Of a stretch of DNA of 64,000 nt, positions 53,394 through 61,561 are shown piece after piece (position 1 is the first letter of the stretch; each line of letters begins with the position of its first letter). Source of the DNA: Roseiarcus sp963794155 (GTDB lineage Bacteria > Pseudomonadota > Alphaproteobacteria > Rhizobiales > Beijerinckiaceae); NCBI GenBank assembly GCA_963794155.1, contig CAWCCX010000010.1, positions 244,162 through 308,161 on the forward strand. Direction: 5' to 3'. Below the pieces are notes generated by a model, which saw only the letters and a list, made by a program, of their open reading frames with translations, did not search any database and was not told the origin of the DNA. The translations under genes and the position numbers were made by a program.

Positions 53394-54620
53394 TCATGAA
53401 GCGGCCAATGGCCAGAAGAATGTTGCCGCGCTTTCGGCCGGCCCGATCTCACGGGCCACGATGAGGCCCGCGGCGATCGCTTCCTTTTCACATCGGCCGA
53501 AGGCCATCCCTTTCGCCTTTCGACTGTCGGCGGGGTAGGACTTCATGAACTCGGCGCGCACGGCGTCTCGGCGTGCGGCAACGATTTCCGGCCCGTCGGG
53601 GAAAGGGCGAATGCGCTGGCCCGCGTCGCCGATCGTGTTTTCGAGCACTCGCCGGAAAATGACGAGCGCCTTAGGCCATTGCTTGCCTTTGGGCGGGGCG
53701 GTTTCCGGCGCAGCGTCTGTCTGCCAGTTGACGGTGCATGTCAGGCCGTCGGCCGTTTGGGCGAGCTTGAAGGGAACGACGCGGCCTGTTGGCCCGGCGC
53801 GCAGCTTAGTGACGGCAAGTCTGCGGTTGCTGATCGCGCCCGTTGCTTGGTCGCGATCGCCGAGGCAGGCGAGGATTGCGTCGGCTGCGGCGCTTTTGGC
53901 CGATGAGCCACGGACGCCGGTGTCGACAAGCTTTCCGTAATGGTCGATGAGCAAAACAAGCGTTTTTGTCTCTCGCGCCAGCGCCGCGAAGGTCGTCATG
54001 ACTTTCTGAGTCTCGGCGGCGCTGTTCTCATCGTCAAAGCCCGCGGCGGCCGACAATGTGTCGATCGCGATGAGCGCCAGCTCGCAGCCGAACTCTTTCC
54101 GCAAGCGCTCGGCTGCCAGCGCCGCGAGAGTCTTCAGCCGTTCGGGGGCTTCTTTATCAGTGAGACAGGGGACGGCTCCCGCCTGCCGTGCGAATGGCTG
54201 ACGCTGAGTCACGTCGCCGCCTCGCGCCGAGATGGCGGCGCGGACGCGCGTCTCGATTTCCGACTCGCCTTCAGCCGCGAGCCATAGGACGCCGCCCTTG
54301 CGTCTGACGGCCTGCCCGGAGAATTCGCCGCCGACCACGACCGCGCCGCCAAGATCGGCGCCGACGAACGTTTTTGCTGCGCCGAACTGGCCGCCGAGGA
54401 TGGCGACGCCGACTTCGGGAAGCGTCTCGTCGACCAGATACTGCGGCGGCGCCGGCGGCGCGTCGCCGTACCAGATCAGGCGGGCTTCGCCCCCGGACTG
54501 CGGCGGCGTCACGCGCGCGCGGAATTCCTCGATCGTTTCCGCGATGGGCAGGCCATCGTCATCAACGGGCGGCGGCTGACAGGTCCACGAACCATCATCT
54601 TTAGAAGGGAAGCGGATCAT
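53394..54620 (-). CDS. RepA-like AAA ATPase (AAA_25/RecA-like helicase)
   Basis: About 408 residues from ATG 54620. RecA-like core: Walker A VAILGGQFGAAKTFVGADLG, Walker B LALIAIDTLSAAAG, and an arginine/sensor region with LVLLIDHYGKLVDTGVRGSS. The C-terminal third is a winged-helix-like domain (QRIRPFPDGPEIVAARRDAV). Similar proteins are replicative helicases or RepA of plasmids and phages. It overlaps the SSB-like gene by 20 bp. Confidence 0.85.
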   Translation of the reverse strand: MIRFPSKDDGSWTCQPPPVDDDGLPIAETIEEFRARVTPPQSGGEARLIWYGDAPPAPPQYLVDETLPEVGVAILGGQFGAAKTFVGADLGGAVVVGGEFSGQAVRRKGGVLWLAAEGESEIETRVRAAISARGGDVTQRQPFARQAGAVPCLTDKEAPERLKTLAALAAERLRKEFGCELALIAIDTLSAAAGFDDENSAAETQKVMTTFAALARETKTLVLLIDHYGKLVDTGVRGSSAKSAAADAILACLGDRDQATGAISNRRLAVTKLRAGPTGRVVPFKLAQTADGLTCTVNWQTDAAPETAPPKGKQWPKALVIFRRVLENTIGDAGQRIRPFPDGPEIVAARRDAVRAEFMKSYPADSRKAKGMAFGRCEKEAIAAGLIVAREIGPAESAATFFWPLAAS

Positions 54621-55002
54621 CAAATGGCCTCCCCTCCTCGATCGACGACGTCGGCGCGAGGTCGGCCTCGTCCGACTCGACGCGGGATTCCTTGGCAATC
54701 AGTCCCTTCGGCTTGCGCCGTCGCTTCGTGTCGATCAGCGTCTCGACGGTCAGCCGGTAGGCGATCGCGTCGCCATCGCTGGCGACATAGAACGGGCCGG
54801 AACAAGCAACCGGCTCGCCGACTCGCAATTCTTCGAGCCGCTCCATCATCGCCGGGTCGTTCGCAAAGACTGCCCAGTCGCGCGGCATTCCACGATCGCT
54901 GTCGCGGATACGAGCGACGACGTAGACCGCGCCGTCTGACCGGCGCTTCCGGCGCACCGCGGCGCTCGCGAGCTTGCCTGTGAGAAGGAGAGCGCTGCTC
55001 AT
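54601..55002 (-). CDS. SSB-like single-stranded-DNA-binding protein
   Basis: 133 residues from ATG 55002, overlapping the RuvC-like stop (ATGA). It has an OB-fold-like pattern (LLTGKLASAAVRRKRRSDGA, VYVVARIRDSDRG, RVGEPVACSGPFYVASDGDA, AYRLTVETLID). The tail ends in DDPLPF, the acidic tip through which SSB proteins recruit repair and replication partners. This tip plus the operon (RuvC-like, RepA-like) supports the call although the core is diverged. Confidence 0.75.
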   Translation of the reverse strand: MSSALLLTGKLASAAVRRKRRSDGAVYVVARIRDSDRGMPRDWAVFANDPAMMERLEELRVGEPVACSGPFYVASDGDAIAYRLTVETLIDTKRRRKPKGLIAKESRVESDEADLAPTSSIEEGRPFDDPLPF

Positions 55003-55466
55003 TGCCCGCCTCCCTTCAGGGCGTAGAGCCCCAAGAGCGCCGCCTCCGCGCGGTTGTGGTCGCGCTTCCGAGCGAACATGTCGGCGTGAGCGGGCCATGT
55101 CTCGATCGCGCGGGCGCGCGACGCTTCGCCATCGCTGTTGAGGCCGAGCGCCTTTTTCCAGCGCGCGGGGCTGACGTGACGCACTGGGATCGCGAGCGCG
55201 CCGATGGTGCCGAGGATCGTTCCGTAAGCCTGCCCAAATCGGAACATCGAAGAGACGCCGTTGCCGGGGCGCGCGGAGACTTGCTCGACGACCGCGAACG
55301 CATAGGGCGTGTGCTCGCGTATCGCGTCGGCCAGGTTGGCCGCATCGACGCGTCGCTGGACGCCGTCGCCGATCGTCGGGACGTCGAAACATGCGACGAT
55401 GTCGGCGAGCTCGTCGAGAACGGCGATGGAGCCACTGAGGCCGGGATCGCATGAGAGCACGTTCAT
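54999..55466 (-). CDS. RuvC-like Holliday-junction nuclease
   Basis: 155 residues from ATG 55466 (GGAGG upstream). The RNase H-type fold shows CDPGLSGSIAVLD (D7), AFAVVEQVSARPG (E61), and the last acidic helix KRDHNRAEAALLGLYA (D136/E141). A typical phage RuvC block FRFGQAYGTILGTIGALAIP is also present. It probably resolves branched replication or packaging intermediates. It is coupled on both sides by overlapping start and stop codons. Confidence 0.88.
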   Translation of the reverse strand: MNVLSCDPGLSGSIAVLDELADIVACFDVPTIGDGVQRRVDAANLADAIREHTPYAFAVVEQVSARPGNGVSSMFRFGQAYGTILGTIGALAIPVRHVSPARWKKALGLNSDGEASRARAIETWPAHADMFARKRDHNRAEAALLGLYALKGGGQ

Positions 55467-55672
55467 GCGCGCGCCTCCCCGAACGCGAGTGAGGCGATGA
55501 GCGCGGCGAGTGCAGGCGCGACGCCGAAGCGGCACATGAGCGCGCGGACTTGCAGATGGCTTTGGAGTTCGCTATTTGGACCGCAGCTGACGCGCCAGGA
55601 AAGTTCGTCCGCGATCCGGGGCCCCTCGCTATGCCGATAGCGGGCGGGCCCCAAGCGTTTTTGCAAGGCCAT
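55463..55672 (-). CDS. Small phage-type protein of the rep operon
   Basis: 69 residues. ATG 55672 lies 3 bases after the stop of the AlpA-like gene and the TGA overlaps the RuvC-like ATG. Both the spacing and the C-terminal helix (RFGVAPALAALIASLAFGEA) argue that it is translated. Many phages carry a similar short ORF beside replication genes. Function unknown. Confidence 0.55.
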   Translation of the reverse strand: MALQKRLGPARYRHSEGPRIADELSWRVSCGPNSELQSHLQVRALMCRFGVAPALAALIASLAFGEARA

Positions 55673-55675
55673 CGA

Positions 55676-55900
55676 TCAAGCGGCGCCCTGCTCGGCATTC
55701 TCGAGGCGCCGGGTCGACAGTTTCCGAGCCGCCGGGCGAGCGGCAACCCAAGCGTCGACCTCGTCTTCATTCCAGCGGCGAGCGTTCGGTGTGATCAGCT
55801 GGCCGCACGGAAATCCGTGATCGTCGATGAGTCGCTTCAGGGTCATTCTGCTGTTGACGACGCCCTTCGCCTTCAGCGCGTTGTAGTCGATCAGCCGCAT
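55676..55900 (-). CDS. AlpA/excisionase-like HTH protein
   Basis: 74 residues with a MerR/AlpA-type pattern: LIDYNALKAKGVVNSRMTLK then RLIDDHGFPCGQLITPNARR and WNEDEVDAWVAAR. Proteins of this type regulate the integrase or act as directionality factors for excision. It is the first gene of the rep operon. GAGG lies before ATG 55900. Confidence 0.8.
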   Translation of the reverse strand: MRLIDYNALKAKGVVNSRMTLKRLIDDHGFPCGQLITPNARRWNEDEVDAWVAARPAARKLSTRRLENAEQGAA

Positions 55901-55989
55901 TGGCTGGCCTCCATCATGCGAGCGCGCCGGCTATCGGCGGCCTTCATGGGAGACCCTGAACATAGCCTTAGGGCGTTCAGCGAAGGGTT

Positions 55990-56691
55990 TTATGCTAGAC
56001 GGAGTCGCGCCGCGAGCGAATCCCGAGTCATAAGTTGAGCGTAAGCCCTCTCGGCGCTCTCGGAGCTTGACGGCTCCAAGGGCCGCTTGGCCTCAAGTGC
56101 GGCTAGCATCTGCGGGACAAGGTAGCAAAGTGCGGTTCCGTTGTAGTCGAGTTGGCCAAAGCGCTTTTCGTAGTCGGCGAGCACTTCGTATTGCCGACTA
56201 AGGTCATGTTTCAACGCCTCCTCGGCGCATATTTTCCAGAAGTCGTCGCCCGCGAGATAGTACGCGATCGTGGTTTTCTTGCCCGGCGCGCCGATCGCTA
56301 TGGCGATCTTCGCCAGCGATGCGCCGGGATTGCGCACTAAGTAAGCCGCCGCCGCCCCCATATCCTCCGGCGATCGAGCCCGCCCGCGCGGCGCGCCTTT
56401 CGTTTCCAGTTCGAACTCGATGAGCGAGATCAGTTTCTGGGGCAGCGGTTTGTCCGCGTGCGCGTACGCCCTTAAACACTGGACAATGAGACGGCGCCGG
56501 GTTTGCCGATGCGCTTTCGGCAACTGGAGCCAAAAGGCGCGCCCTGGATCAATCGGTGTCGAACTCTTGCACTTGAGTCGTTCTGCGAAGCGCTCCAGCT
56601 CGAGGGTCGCAATATGTTCGAATATCTCATCGTCCTCAGCCGACAGAGCGGCTCCGGCCGGAACAACGCCCTTCGAACGTTGCGATCTCAT
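55990..56691 (-). CDS. Hypothetical protein coupled to the integrase gene
   Basis: 233 residues. ATG 56691 overlaps the integrase stop by four bases. Helical throughout, with RAFWLQLPKAHRQTRRRLIV, PLPQKLISLIEFELETKGAP, a possible HTH (PGASLAKIAIAIGAPGKKTT) and LDYNGTALCYLVPQMLAALE. No family recognised. Being co-translated with the integrase, it may influence recombination or early gene control. Confidence 0.6.
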   Translation of the reverse strand: MRSQRSKGVVPAGAALSAEDDEIFEHIATLELERFAERLKCKSSTPIDPGRAFWLQLPKAHRQTRRRLIVQCLRAYAHADKPLPQKLISLIEFELETKGAPRGRARSPEDMGAAAAYLVRNPGASLAKIAIAIGAPGKKTTIAYYLAGDDFWKICAEEALKHDLSRQYEVLADYEKRFGQLDYNGTALCYLVPQMLAALEAKRPLEPSSSESAERAYAQLMTRDSLAARLRLA

Positions 56692-57995
56692 TGCGCCGCC
56701 CGCAGTTGAAGGACGTTGTTCGGTCCCTGCTCGACGATGCCTCGCAGGTGCGCCGCCCAGCGATCGAGCGCAATCCGCTTCTCCGCGTCGTATCGGTGGC
56801 GATCGTATCGCTTGGTGACGCCCGCCTCGGCGTGATTCAAGACTTTGCTGAGGACGAGGCGGTCGACGCCGAGCCGCCCCATATTTGTCCCGCATGTGCG
56901 ACGGAGATCGTGCAGGCGCCACTCCGCGATTTCTTCCGGCTCCTTCCTGCCGTCCGCAAGCGCCAAGGCATTCGCATGTTTGAGCATCAATGCGTCGAGG
57001 CGTTCCTTGGCCTTTCCCCAGCCTGCAAGAGCGACGGGTTTGCGGTCCTGGCCTTCGACCACGACGCCGGATCGGCCCGACGCGAAGACGAAATCCCCTG
57101 CCCTCGGGCAATCGGCAATGATCGATAGCGCGAGGTCCGAAAGCGGGACGTCGTGCAAGCGTTTCGCCTTCGTCCGAGCCTTCCCAAGAGTCCACAGGGC
57201 CTCATTCTGATCGATCTCGCCCCAGGTCGCGGCGCCGACTTCCGACCGGCGCTGGCCTGTCGTGAGCATAAGCCGGAAAGCCCGGCCAAATGCGCCCATT
57301 TCACCAGACGCCCGCCAGAACGCGCGAATTTCCCAATCGGCCAACACGCGTTCGCGCTCGCGTTCTTTTTCGCTCGTCGGACGCCTGATCGAAGCCGCCG
57401 GCAAGTCGTCTATAAGTTCGTTCTCGAGCGCCCACGCGAAGAATTTCTTGAGGTGCGCGAGGACGCGATTGGCGGCGATTGGCGTCTCTCTCTTGAGCTT
57501 GCTGATCACAGCAAGGATCTCAGAACGCCTGATTTCCCGCATCGGCCGATTTTCCAATGCGGGAAAGACATGGTTTTTGACCGCCGCTTCAACCGCGACG
57601 CCGGTCCGCAGTGTCTTCAGATGGTCCGCCGCAAAGCTCGCAAAAGCTGCGCCAAAAGTGTTGGCCTTGCGCCGTTGCTGTTCGCGCGCGAGCTCCGCGG
57701 CCTTCTCCTTTGGATCGATCCCCTGCCGTATGTCCTCGCGCCATTCGCGGGCGATCTCGCGGGCCTTGGCGAGTGACATGGCGGGATAATCACCGATCCG
57801 CCTCGGAACCGGGTTTTTGCTCCCCGGGAGCCGCGCCACCAAAACGAACGAACCCTTGTCTTCGTCGCGGGAGCGCTCGGTCACGCGAATGCCGAAGCCC
57901 GGAATCTGCGCGTCGAAAACGATCGCTCGTTTCCCCGCGGCGGTCGGCTTGATGGACTTCAAAAACCGATCGGTGAAATCCCGTTTGGCTGCCAT
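56688..57995 (-). CDS. Tyrosine recombinase/integrase (P4 type)
   Basis: 435 residues. An N-terminal arm-binding DUF4102 domain (FTDRFLKSIKPTAAGKRAIV, FDAQIPGFGIRVTER) precedes a core-binding helical domain and the catalytic domain. Catalytic residues: Arg of TTGQRRSEVG, His-x-x-Arg of LHDLRRTCG, His of KVLNHAE, and Tyr of TKRYDRHRY. P4-type integrases use tRNA 3' ends, which fits the tRNA-Phe repeats. The gene ends (5' side) 184 bp from attR. Confidence 0.95.
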   Translation of the reverse strand: MAAKRDFTDRFLKSIKPTAAGKRAIVFDAQIPGFGIRVTERSRDEDKGSFVLVARLPGSKNPVPRRIGDYPAMSLAKAREIAREWREDIRQGIDPKEKAAELAREQQRRKANTFGAAFASFAADHLKTLRTGVAVEAAVKNHVFPALENRPMREIRRSEILAVISKLKRETPIAANRVLAHLKKFFAWALENELIDDLPAASIRRPTSEKERERERVLADWEIRAFWRASGEMGAFGRAFRLMLTTGQRRSEVGAATWGEIDQNEALWTLGKARTKAKRLHDVPLSDLALSIIADCPRAGDFVFASGRSGVVVEGQDRKPVALAGWGKAKERLDALMLKHANALALADGRKEPEEIAEWRLHDLRRTCGTNMGRLGVDRLVLSKVLNHAEAGVTKRYDRHRYDAEKRIALDRWAAHLRGIVEQGPNNVLQLRAAQ

Positions 57996-58178
57996 CTTTC
58001 GCCCTCCGACTAATCGTCGCGTGACTTATCGGGACAACACCGGGACAACATTTTTGACTGCTAATGGTCGATACCACGCGATACCACACGATACATCGAT
58101 TTCGCGGAGTGTCAAGAAAACGTGTCGTGACAGAGGACTTTTTGATATCGCCTGTTATCCCTTGGGACAACTTATCTT

Positions 58179-58227
58179 GTGACTGAAAATCACGGTGTCG
58201 GTGGTTCAATTCCGCCCCTGGGCACCA
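58179..58227 (+). repeat. attR: 49-bp tRNA-Phe 3' half
   Basis: Matches attL at 48 of 49 positions, with the one change at 58208. Only the 3' half of the tRNA is present, so it is not a functional tRNA. It marks the right edge of the element. Confidence 0.93.
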
Positions 58228-58266
58228 GCGTACCCTCCCCCTGCACCGGCGTCGGCGTGGTTCCGG

Positions 58267-58808
58267 TCATTCGAGCCCTTGGCGCTCGATTGGTGCGCCC
58301 TCCGCCAGCAGCGACGTCTTGCGGAATACGTCTGCTGTGTCGCAAGCGCCCCTGACGTCCGACGGCCGCAGGCCGAATTGGGCGCGAAAGAGATTGCTGA
58401 AATGGGATGAACTGCTGAATCCCATCGAATAAGAGATTTCCGTGATCGATTGCGTCGCGTGGCGAGACGACGTCAGCATGTCGAAGCACCGCTGCAGTCG
58501 TCGTAGCCGCCCTATTCGGAAGCCGACATATCCGTCAGCCGAAACCGCTGATGAAGATGGCGCAGCGAAATGCCGTTCCTCTTCGCGATCTCGGCCAGGG
58601 ACAGAGTCGGGTCGCTCAGATGAGCATCGGTGTAGGCCGTCACCGGTCGCAAGCGCGCTCGCTGCACGCCTCTCTCATCAGCCGGCTGACGGTCAAGTTC
58701 GCCGCGTAGCGCGCAGTCGACCTGCAAATAGATTTCGCAGATGGCGTCCCGCCAGGCCTGGCGGCGTTTGGCGGCGGGCAAGGTCTTGCTGTCGAACTTC
58801 ACCTGCAT
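58267..58808 (-). pseudogene. Decayed AraC-family regulator
   Basis: The upper part (58512-58808) carries the AraC N-terminal start (FDSKTLPAAKRRQAWRDAIC) and then jumps to the first HTH helix (LSLAEIAKRNGISLRHLHQR). The second HTH (ITEISYSMGFSSSSHFSNLF then RAQFGLRPSDVR) lies in a different frame to 58267. About 150 residues of the central domain are missing and at least one frameshift is present. Confidence 0.65.
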
Positions 58809-58879
58809 GGTTTCCTCCCAAATTGCAGTTCCAGGTGGCCGACGGCCCCGCCGGCGTTTGGCGGGCGGCGTCCCGGCGT

Positions 58880-59071
58880 CTCATCGCGGTTGGTCAGGGC
58901 GCGACTTTGCAGGCGTCGCAGATCATCAACAAGGCAGGAACGATCGGCGCAACCGGCCTGCTGGCCGGGCCAGTGCAGGTGCTCGGCGGCACGGTCCAGG
59001 TTGGCGCTTCGCCCGACCCGCTGCATATCGAAGGCGCCTACGACCAGACCGGCGGCACGACAATCGGCTAG
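58880..59071 (+). pseudogene. Fragment of an autotransporter beta-helix passenger
   Basis: The frame reads GATLQASQIINKAGTIGATG, LLAGPVQVLGGTVQVGASPD and PLHIEGAYDQTGGTTIG before a stop. This is a repeat-type segment of autotransporter/adhesin passengers. Neither a signal peptide nor a beta-barrel domain is present. Confidence 0.5.
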
Positions 59072-59103
59072 ACCAGCTCCAGCCGACAAATCCGGCTTCT
59101 GAC

Positions 59104-60702
59104 CTATTCCGCCGGTTGCTCCCTCATTTCGCCGTGGCCGTGCAACTCGACCGCGGCCGGCGCCACATGGGCGAATTTGGCGAAACAGTAGAGCATGACG
59201 GCGATGCCGAGATAGCTCAGCGACACCACAGGCGACTGCCCGATGCCGAGATCCTCGGCATGGATCAGACCGAAGAACGTCAGAATCGAGCCCGCGAGCG
59301 CGAACGCCGCGGCCTTCTCGAGCTGACGTTCGATGATGAACACTGTGACCGCGCCCAGAATGATGCCGGCGAGCGTGGCGCCGCCGCCGAGCGTCTCCAG
59401 GCCCTTGTACAATACGCCGGTATTGCCGAGCTTATCGAAGCCGACCGTGGCCGCATTGGTGCCGGCGGCGCCGAGCGCGCCATCGATCATGGTTTTGCCC
59501 CAGGCGGCGATCTGCGGAATCATCGCCAGAATGATCGCCGGCGCATGGCTCCTGGGCGTCTCCTGGAAGGCCTGCGAGCCGATCAGCATCCCGATATAGA
59601 GGAGGATCGGCAGGATCGCGACCACCGGGATCAGGCTCGAGACCAAAGCAACGATCCCCAGCCACGTCAGGACGAGAACCATCACTCCGGTCGCGGCGGA
59701 ATAGCCGATCCGCCCGCCCATCGCCTTCCAGCCCGGATGGCCGATGTAGACGGCGTTGATGAACGGATTGCCGAGCAGGCAACCGATCAGGCTGATGACG
59801 CCGTCGGCCGTCAGCACCTGGGTCGTCGGAAACGAATCGCCGGCCGCGGCGGCGCTCTCGACATTGTCCATCGCCTCGACGAGGTCATAGATGCCGAAAG
59901 GAATCGCAGTGACCAATATGATGCCGATGAACTTGAAGCCGGAAAAGACGTGGCCCACGGCCGGTATGGGAAACGAGAAGCCGAAGTGCGAAAAGGCGTC
60001 GCCGACGCTCCCAACGCTCAAGCCGCCGTACCCGAGGCCGAAGATGTTCGATCCCCAGGCGATGAGCGTGCCCGCCGCGATGGCGATCAGGCCGCCCGGC
60101 ACGTCCTGGAAGTAGCGCACGCCGCCGAACCAGTTGGCCAGGATGATGGCGAAGCACACCATGCCGATCAGCGGCGTCTCGAACACCAGGAGCCCGGGCC
60201 GCATTGAAATGAAGGTGATGGAAATGCCGGCGAGCGAGCCGAGCAGCGCCGCCCGCGGCGTGATCCTGCGGATCACCGGGGCGATGAAGCCGCCCGCCAT
60301 CAGGACGAAACTCTGGACGAACACCCAGGTGAGGCCCGCCTCCCAGGCCTGGATCGGATCGTTGGTCCGGAGCAGGATCGGCAGCATGACCACGAAGGTG
60401 ACGACGAACATGTGCGGGACGCTGGTGCCTGACGGCAGGGCGCAGACATCGTTGCGGCCGGTCTTCTGAGCGAGCCGATAGGCGAGCCAAGCGTAGTACA
60501 CCGTGCTGAGGAATAGCATCAGCCCGAGGGCGGGAAGAATTCTGCCGAAGACGAGCGAGTCCGGCATCTTGAGAACGAACCGCAAAAGCCCCGTTAGAAC
60601 AAGGACATTGACGAGGATGTTCGTCCCGAAGCCGAAGAAGGCGTTCCAGTCGCCCGGAACCCAATAGCGCTCACGCCCTGTCGCCATCGTCGTCACTGAC
60701 AT
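59104..60702 (-). CDS. NCS2/AzgA-type nucleobase (or related) permease
   Basis: 532 residues from ATG 60702, with GGAGG upstream. About 12-14 helices. Signature regions include VPGDWNAFFGFGTNILVNVL, ALPSGTSVPHMFVVTFVVML, FETPLIGMVCFAIILANWFG and DLVEAMDNVESAAAAGDSFP, reminiscent of xanthine/uracil permeases. The gene shares strand and spacing (29 bp) with a biuret-hydrolase-like gene, so a ureide- or heterocycle-type nitrogen source is a plausible substrate. No direct evidence for the ligand. Confidence 0.82.
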   Translation of the reverse strand: MSVTTMATGRERYWVPGDWNAFFGFGTNILVNVLVLTGLLRFVLKMPDSLVFGRILPALGLMLFLSTVYYAWLAYRLAQKTGRNDVCALPSGTSVPHMFVVTFVVMLPILLRTNDPIQAWEAGLTWVFVQSFVLMAGGFIAPVIRRITPRAALLGSLAGISITFISMRPGLLVFETPLIGMVCFAIILANWFGGVRYFQDVPGGLIAIAAGTLIAWGSNIFGLGYGGLSVGSVGDAFSHFGFSFPIPAVGHVFSGFKFIGIILVTAIPFGIYDLVEAMDNVESAAAAGDSFPTTQVLTADGVISLIGCLLGNPFINAVYIGHPGWKAMGGRIGYSAATGVMVLVLTWLGIVALVSSLIPVVAILPILLYIGMLIGSQAFQETPRSHAPAIILAMIPQIAAWGKTMIDGALGAAGTNAATVGFDKLGNTGVLYKGLETLGGGATLAGIILGAVTVFIIERQLEKAAAFALAGSILTFFGLIHAEDLGIGQSPVVSLSYLGIAVMLYCFAKFAHVAPAAVELHGHGEMREQPAE

Positions 60703-60731
60703 CGCCGCCCTCCTTGAAGTCCTGCGCCCGC

Positions 60732-61421
60732 CTAGGCGGCGCCGTTCCACCCCGCCAAAGCCTTGATCACGCCCTCGGAACTCGACACCCAGCCGAAGAT
60801 GCCGCCCTGAGCCTTGATCATCTTCAGGCCCATGGCGTGGAATTCGGGGAAGTAGGACCCGCAGCAATCGTCGAGCACGAGGCAGTCGTAACCGCGGTCG
60901 TTGGCCTCGCGCACCGTGGTGTTGACGCAGACTTCGGTCGTGACGCCGGTGACGATCAGTTGCTTCACATCCCGATGCTGCAGGATCGAGTGAAGATCGG
61001 TGGCGTGGAACGCGCCCTTGCCGGGCTTGTCGATCACCGGTTCGCCCGGCGCGGGATAGAGCTCCGGAATGATGTCGTGACCGGCCTCGCCGCGCACCAG
61101 AATGCGCCCCATGGGTCCGGCGTCGCCGATGGTGGTCTTGCTCTTGCCGCGGATTTTCTTGGCCGGCGGCAGGTCGGACAGGTCCGGCCGATGGCCTTCG
61201 CGGGTATGGAGGGCGGGGAGCCCGGCGGCGCGCCAGGCCGCCAGCAGCCGACGATTGGGTTCGATCGTCCGGCGCAATTGCGAAACGTCGTTGCCGAGCA
61301 TTTCGCCGAACCCCCCAGGCTCGAGAAAGTCCCGCTGCATGTCGATGATCAGGAGCGCGCAACGCTCAGGGTCGAGCGTGAACTCGTAGGGTTCGGCAGC
61401 AACATCGATGGTCTTGCTCAT
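60732..61421 (-). CDS. Isochorismatase-family cysteine hydrolase, biuret-hydrolase-like
   Basis: 229 residues from ATG 61421. The catalytic triad is visible: Asp in ALLIIDMQRDFLEPGG, Lys in DKPGKGAFHATDL, Cys in VTGVTTEVCVNTTVREANDR. Blocks LPALHTREGHRPDLSDLPPA and GAGGxD-like GEAGHDIIPELYPAPGEPVI closely parallel biuret amidohydrolase, which turns biuret into allophanate and ammonia. RutB-type ureidoacrylate hydrolases are the alternative. The ATG overlaps the stop of a small upstream ORF. An NCS2 permease follows. Confidence 0.85.
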   Translation of the reverse strand: MSKTIDVAAEPYEFTLDPERCALLIIDMQRDFLEPGGFGEMLGNDVSQLRRTIEPNRRLLAAWRAAGLPALHTREGHRPDLSDLPPAKKIRGKSKTTIGDAGPMGRILVRGEAGHDIIPELYPAPGEPVIDKPGKGAFHATDLHSILQHRDVKQLIVTGVTTEVCVNTTVREANDRGYDCLVLDDCCGSYFPEFHAMGLKMIKAQGGIFGWVSSSEGVIKALAGWNGAA

Positions 61422-61561
61422 GTCCCGACGCCGGCGGCTCCCGCGTATGAGCGACGGGTCGCCTGCTCGATGCCGCATGCCACCACGGCCTCGACCGGCG
61501 CTTGCCGCACGATCGCGCCTTTGATCTGGGCGCGGGTTCGACCGAAGTTCGCGTTTGTCAT
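61418..61561 (-). CDS. 47-residue ORF coupled to the cysteine hydrolase
   Basis: ATG 61561 with a GGGGGG-rich ribosome site opens MTNANFGRTRAQIKGAIVRQ, continues APVEAVVACGIEQATRRSYA and ends with a TGA overlapping the hydrolase ATG. The overlap and codon usage support translation. No family is known to me. It could be a small partner subunit or a leader peptide. Confidence 0.45.
   Translation of the reverse strand: MTNANFGRTRAQIKGAIVRQAPVEAVVACGIEQATRRSYAGAAGVGT

Larger units (their letters stand above)
43379..58227. mobile_element. 14.8-kb integrative element in tRNA-Phe, phage-satellite-like or deleted prophage
   Basis: The element is delimited by a 49-bp direct repeat of the tRNA-Phe 3' half (43379-43427 and 58179-58227). 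A tyrosine integrase lies 184 bp inside the right repeat. Gene content from the right: integrase, unknown, AlpA-like, small ORF, RuvC-like, SSB-like, RepA-like ATPase, terminase small and large subunits, two coiled-coil proteins, and a broken structural-type gene. Cargo with lower GC fills the left third. No portal, capsid, protease, tail or lysis genes are recognisable. Confidence 0.9.

Noticed and set aside
58190..58489. Minus-strand ORF ending in VPRGGIEPPTP at attR
   Set aside because: This peptide is the usual artefact of reading a tRNA 3' end as protein.
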